NCBI GenBank assembly: GCA_014652975.1
Contig: BMZV01000001.1
Span: 620,001 to 684,000 of the forward strand
Length of the DNA stretch: 64,000 nt
Origin: Kocuria marina
Lineage (GTDB): Bacteria > Actinomycetota > Actinomycetes > Actinomycetales > Micrococcaceae
Direction: 5' to 3'
This document shows positions 61,307 to 64,000 of the stretch, in pieces (the first letter of the stretch is position 1; every line of letters starts with the position of its first letter). The notes under the pieces are model-generated. The model worked only from the letters and a program-made list of their open reading frames with translations, did not search any database and had not been told where the DNA came from. Both the position numbers and the translations under genes were made by a program.

Positions 61307-62696
61307 TCGGCGCCACCGAGGTCCCCGCACCACGACGCCGCACGGTCGGGCTCAGCTCGATCCTCACCCGGGTGTCGTTCTCGTCGCGTTCGGGCCCGTC
61401 GCCCGAGCTCAACAGGGCGGCGAGCGCCGCGGAGACCGGGGCAGCTGACCGAGTAGGGACCGGGCCCTGCGCGGTCGAGGGCAGCGCGGCGTCGTCACCC
61501 TGATCGGAAAAGACGGGGTCGAAGGGGGCCGGACCGCCGCCCGAGGTTGCATCGGGACCGGCAGCTCCACCGGTTCCGCACGTGGCCCCGCAGGGCGTGC
61601 TCGCCGGGCCTGCCGAGCCCGTCTGACCTGCCTGGCCCGCCGCAGCCTGCTCGGGAGCCGCGCCGCTCGAGGCGTGGGCGGGCACCGCGGCGTCGTGCTC
61701 ACGGGAAAGGTCTGGCCCCGCACCAAGGACGGTGAAGCCGGCGTCCGCGATCATGTCCAGGTCCGCCTTGGCCGCCTGCCCTTCGGAGGTGAGGTAGTCG
61801 CCCAGGAACAGGGAGTTGACCACGTGCAGGGCGAGCGGCTGCAGCGAGCGCAGGTGCATCTCGCGGCCACCGGCCATGCGGATCTCCTTGTCCGGGCACA
61901 CGAAGCGCACAACGGAGAGGATCTTCAGGCACTTCTGCGGGCTCAGCTGCCACGTGCCTGCCAGGGGCGTGCCGTCGAAGGGCATGAGGAAGTTCACCGG
62001 CACGGAGTCCGAGCCCAGATCCCGCAGCGCGAAGAGCGCCTCAACGAGCTGCTCGTCCGTCTCCCGCATGCCCACGATCAGCCCGGAGCACGGGGAGAGC
62101 CCGGCGTCCTTCGCGCGCTCCACGGTGTCCACGCGGTCCTGGTAGGTGTGGGTGGAGCAGATGGACTCGTAGTGGGACTCGGCGGTGTTGAGGTTGTGGT
62201 TGTAGGCGTCCACGCCCGCGCCGCTCAGCGTCTCCGCCTGGCCGTCCTTGAGCAGGCCCAGGCATGCGCAGACCTCCACATCCGGGTGCTGCTCCTTCAG
62301 CGCCTCGACCGTGCGGGTCACGTTGCCCACCTCACGGTTGGACGGGCCGCGACCGCTCGCCACGAGGCACACGCGGCTCGCACCACCGCGGATACCGTAC
62401 TCGGCCTGCTCCACCGCCTTTTCGGGGCTCAGCCACGAGTACTTGAGGATGTCTGTCCCGGCGTTCAGGCGCTGGGAACAGTAGCCGCAGTCCTCGGCGC
62501 ACAGCCCGGACTTCAGGTTGACCAGGTAGTTCACCTTCACGGTCATCCCGAAGTGTTCGCGGCGCAACCGTGCGGCGGCGGCCACGAGGTCCAGCATGCC
62601 GGGGTCGTCGGTGTGCAGCAGTTCGAGGGCTTCGTCCGGGGTCACGGGGTCGCCAGCCAGGACGCGCTCGGCCAGCTCGGCAGGGTTCTTGAACAT
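61299..62696 (-). CDS. bioB: Biotin synthase with long C-terminal extension
   Basis: A radical-SAM sulfur transferase making biotin from dethiobiotin. 465 residues against about 320-360 in the family. The radical-SAM cluster is [10 protein letters not shown] near residue 67; [20 protein letters not shown] and the [2Fe-2S] Arg/Cys segments follow, and the core ends near [12 protein letters not shown] (about 342). The remaining 115 or so residues are Ala/Gly/Pro/Ser-rich, with two Cys ([11 protein letters not shown]), and carry the recurrent word twice. The ATG at 62696 has no leader or Shine-Dalgarno. First gene of the biotin operon, under BioQ-type control. Confidence 0.95.
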   Translation of the reverse strand: MFKNPAELAERVLAGDPVTPDEALELLHTDDPGMLDLVAAAARLRREHFGMTVKVNYLVNLKSGLCAEDCGYCSQRLNAGTDILKYSWLSPEKAVEQAEYGIRGGASRVCLVASGRGPSNREVGNVTRTVEALKEQHPDVEVCACLGLLKDGQAETLSGAGVDAYNHNLNTAESHYESICSTHTYQDRVDTVERAKDAGLSPCSGLIVGMRETDEQLVEALFALRDLGSDSVPVNFLMPFDGTPLAGTWQLSPQKCLKILSVVRFVCPDKEIRMAGGREMHLRSLQPLALHVVNSLFLGDYLTSEGQAAKADLDMIADAGFTVLGAGPDLSREHDAAVPAHASSGAAPEQAAAGQAGQTGSAGPASTPCGATCGTGGAAGPDATSGGGPAPFDPVFSDQGDDAALPSTAQGPVPTRSAAPVSAALAALLSSGDGPERDENDTRVRIELSPTVRRRGAGTSVAPNA

Positions 62697-62697
62697 G

Positions 62698-62730
62698 GTT
62701 CAATTATTGAACGCCGTTCAAGAAAGTCAA
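62698..62730 (-). promoter_or_regulatory. bioB leaderless promoter with overlapping BioQ-type operators
   Basis: Leftward promoter: TTGACT (62725-62730), 16 bases, AATAAT (62703-62708), six bases, ATG 62696. Over it lie two overlapping palindromes: GTTCAA-TTA-TTGAAC (62698-62712) and TTGAAC-GCC-GTTCAA (62707-62721). They share the middle half-site, giving three half-sites at 9-base spacing. The N3-spaced form matches the TGAAC-N3-GTTCA type known for BioQ of actinobacteria. Confidence 0.8.
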
Positions 62731-62813
62731 TTCTCCAACGCCCGCCCCGCGCCGCACCGGCCGATCGGTAGAGTCACACGCAGCACCCGACCGAGCACCC
62801 CGAGAGGAGCACC

Positions 62814-63443
62814 GTGGCCCTGAACCGCGATGACGTGGTGGATGCCGCGTGGCACATCCTGCAGAGCTACGGCCTGGGTGATCTCTCCATGCGCCGCCTC
62901 GCCAAGGAGCTCGAGGTCCAGCCCGGCGCCCTCTACTGGCACGTGGCCAACAAGCAGGAGTTGCTGGCGGTGCTCGCCCAGCGCATGGTCGCACCGCTCG
63001 CCGCCGACCGCGCGGTGCACGACGACGCCGCTCCCCGCGCCGTCCGCTCGGCCGGTCACGACGGGGCGGGTCCGGGGCACTCCGATGACGGCCGCACCGA
63101 GCCCGGCCACCTCGACCCCGCTCGGGTTGCCGCGGAGTTCCGTCGGCTGATCCTCGCGGTGCGCGACGGCGCGGAGGTCGTCGGCGTGGCCCACGCCCTC
63201 GATCCGCTCGACCTGCCGCCGGTTCCGCTACTCGTCGCGGCCCTGTCCGCCACGGGTCTCACGCAGCGGACCGCCGAGAACACGGCCCTGACCCTGGTCC
63301 GGTTCACACTGGGCTCCGTCACCGCTCAGCAGACCCGCGAGGCCATGGGGCTGCCCACCACTGACAGCGCTCCGCGGTTCGAGGCCGGACTGGCCCTGAT
63401 CCTCGGTCGTGAGGCAGCACCCCTCGAGAGGTCCGACCCATGA
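62814..63443 (+). CDS. bioQ: TetR-family biotin regulator, BioQ-like
   Basis: A 209-residue repressor. The HTH covers about residues 5-50 (DLSMRRLAKELEVQPGALYWHVANKQELLAVLA), the TetR_C/BioQ-type N terminus. Divergent position to bioB and the N3 palindromes over the bioB promoter support BioQ, which in actinobacteria represses biotin genes. GAGAGGAGCACC precedes GTG 62814. Its own -10 candidate, TAGAGT (62769-62774), lies about 50 bases from the operators, so autoregulation is not obvious. Residues 65-100 form a His/Asp/Gly-rich insert holding the recurrent word. Confidence 0.83.
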   Translation: MALNRDDVVDAAWHILQSYGLGDLSMRRLAKELEVQPGALYWHVANKQELLAVLAQRMVAPLAADRAVHDDAAPRAVRSAGHDGAGPGHSDDGRTEPGHLDPARVAAEFRRLILAVRDGAEVVGVAHALDPLDLPPVPLLVAALSATGLTQRTAENTALTLVRFTLGSVTAQQTREAMGLPTTDSAPRFEAGLALILGREAAPLERSDP

Positions 63444-63607
63444 CACGGCCCGCCTTCACCATCCGTCTCCCCGAGCCCGACGACGCTCCCGCCCTCGCGG
63501 CCGTCCACGTGCGTTCCTGGCGTGAGACGTACGCGGGCATACTCCCGGAGCGCTTCTATGACGAGACGGCGCAGCGGCGTCGTCGCCACTCACGCTGTGC
63601 CGGCTGA
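63440..63607 (+). pseudogene. Truncated GNAT acetyltransferase (N-terminal 55 codons)
   Basis: Starts by ATGA overlap with bioQ. The first 45 residues (FTIRLPEPDDAPALAAVHV, RSWRETYAGILPERFYDE) are a classic GNAT N terminus. The frame then turns Arg-rich at the copy of the recurrent word (63575-63583) and stops at 63607, so the acetyl-CoA-binding part is missing. Its end overlaps the 3' end of the LysR gene on the other strand. It looks like a gene cut off at its middle. Confidence 0.65.
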
Positions 63608-64000
63608 AGCGGCCAATTGGTCCTTCATGTCCTCGACCGCCGCCCGGAGCGCGTCCATCACGGCCTTCACCGCGGGGCGCTTCAACAGGTCCGGGCGCGA
63701 GACCGCCCAGTCGGACGCACGGAACGCGAACTCCTCGGGGAAGAGCCGCACGAGGTCCCCGGCGCGATCGGCCAGGTAGCACGGCAGCAGGCCGATACCC
63801 GCCCCGGACCGGGTCAACTCCACGTGCACCATGGAGGACGTGGCCCCGATCGACTGGTGCATCCGCGGCAGATGCCGCACGGGATCGATCAGCTCCGGGA
63901 CGTCCTGCATGGACTCGATGAAGTAGAGCAGAGGGTGCTCCTGCAGTTGGGCGGGGGACTCGACGGCCGGGTGGCGTTCCACGTACGCCGCGGACGCGTA
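63590..64000 (-). CDS. LysR-family regulator, C-terminal part
   Basis: The frame is open at the window edge, so the N-terminal HTH is outside. About 136 residues of the effector-binding domain are seen: LLYFIESMQDVPELIDPVRHL, GATSSMVHVELTRSGAGIGLLPCYLA and LFPEEFAFRASDWAVSRPDL, the usual LysR substrate-domain end. The target genes are probably beyond the window. Its 3' end overlaps the truncated GNAT by 18 bases. Confidence 0.83.
   Translation of the reverse strand, partial: YASAAYVERHPAVESPAQLQEHPLLYFIESMQDVPELIDPVRHLPRMHQSIGATSSMVHVELTRSGAGIGLLPCYLADRAGDLVRLFPEEFAFRASDWAVSRPDLLKRPAVKAVMDALRAAVEDMKDQLAASAGTA

Noticed and set aside
1-64000. Mobile elements, prophage or defence islands
   Set aside because: No transposase, integrase, restriction-modification, toxin-antitoxin or phage structural gene was recognised in any frame.

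Overview
The window is a GC-rich actinobacterial chromosome segment. Dense, often overlapping gene pairs, a compact bacterial SRP RNA just before dnaX, recR and lysC downstream of dnaX, BioQ-type control of biotin genes, and many start codons placed 6-7 bases after a -10 box (leaderless mRNAs) all point to the Micrococcales. A Kocuria-like member of the Micrococcaceae fits best, but the genus is inference. No transposase, integrase, phage gene or CRISPR array was seen. It reads as core chromosome with small patches of gene decay.

Layout. 1-6.9 kb: end of a GH76 mannanase-like gene, a degenerate Nudix protein, a broken membrane-protein remnant, then a queuosine salvage pair (tgt and a YhhQ-type transporter) around a metallo-hydrolase, a PdxK/ThiD-type kinase, a TetR regulator and a small ParB-like protein. 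7-11.4 kb: two secreted nuclease/phosphatase-family proteins, a decayed ORF and a small secreted basic protein. 11.6-18.3 kb: tRNA-Ser(GGA) and a maltose-type ABC operon (malK-E-F-G, minus strand) divergent from a LacI regulator, with paired repeats between them. 18.3-24.1 kb: SRP RNA, dnaX, recR, lysC. 24.1-29 kb: an OhrR-like regulator with a DNA-glycosylase-annotated protein and a Rieske protein, a GH15 enzyme and an SDR. 29-34.7 kb: purS-purQ-purL, a GNAT and cardiolipin synthase. 34.9-37 kb: alcohol dehydrogenase, SMR efflux protein, SdpI-like protein.

37-49 kb holds the most striking system. A DmoA-like flavin monooxygenase (minus strand) and a sulfonate/organosulfur ABC transporter operon (plus strand) diverge from one intergenic region. 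It carries a SAM-IV-type riboswitch facing left and a SAM-I-type riboswitch facing right. A second SAM-I element lies before metY at 46.85 kb. DmoA-type enzymes release methanethiol, which MetY can join to O-acetylhomoserine to make methionine directly, so the three units look like one SAM-sensed organosulfur-to-methionine regulon. Between them lie acs, a DUF3995-like membrane protein and an sdhC-sdhB pair with no sdhA.

49-56 kb: three membrane transport proteins (YkvI, AlsT, AnsP-like) and ilvD. 56.3-64 kb: an FGGY kinase, the biotin operon bioB-bioA-bioF-bioD (minus strand) divergent from a TetR regulator that is very likely BioQ, a truncated acetyltransferase and the 3' end of a LysR gene. 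The bioB promoter is leaderless and is overlapped by three evenly spaced operator half-sites.

Across the window a 9-base word (ACGACGCCG or its complement) occurs at least 28 times, in intergenic hairpins and in low-complexity protein linkers.
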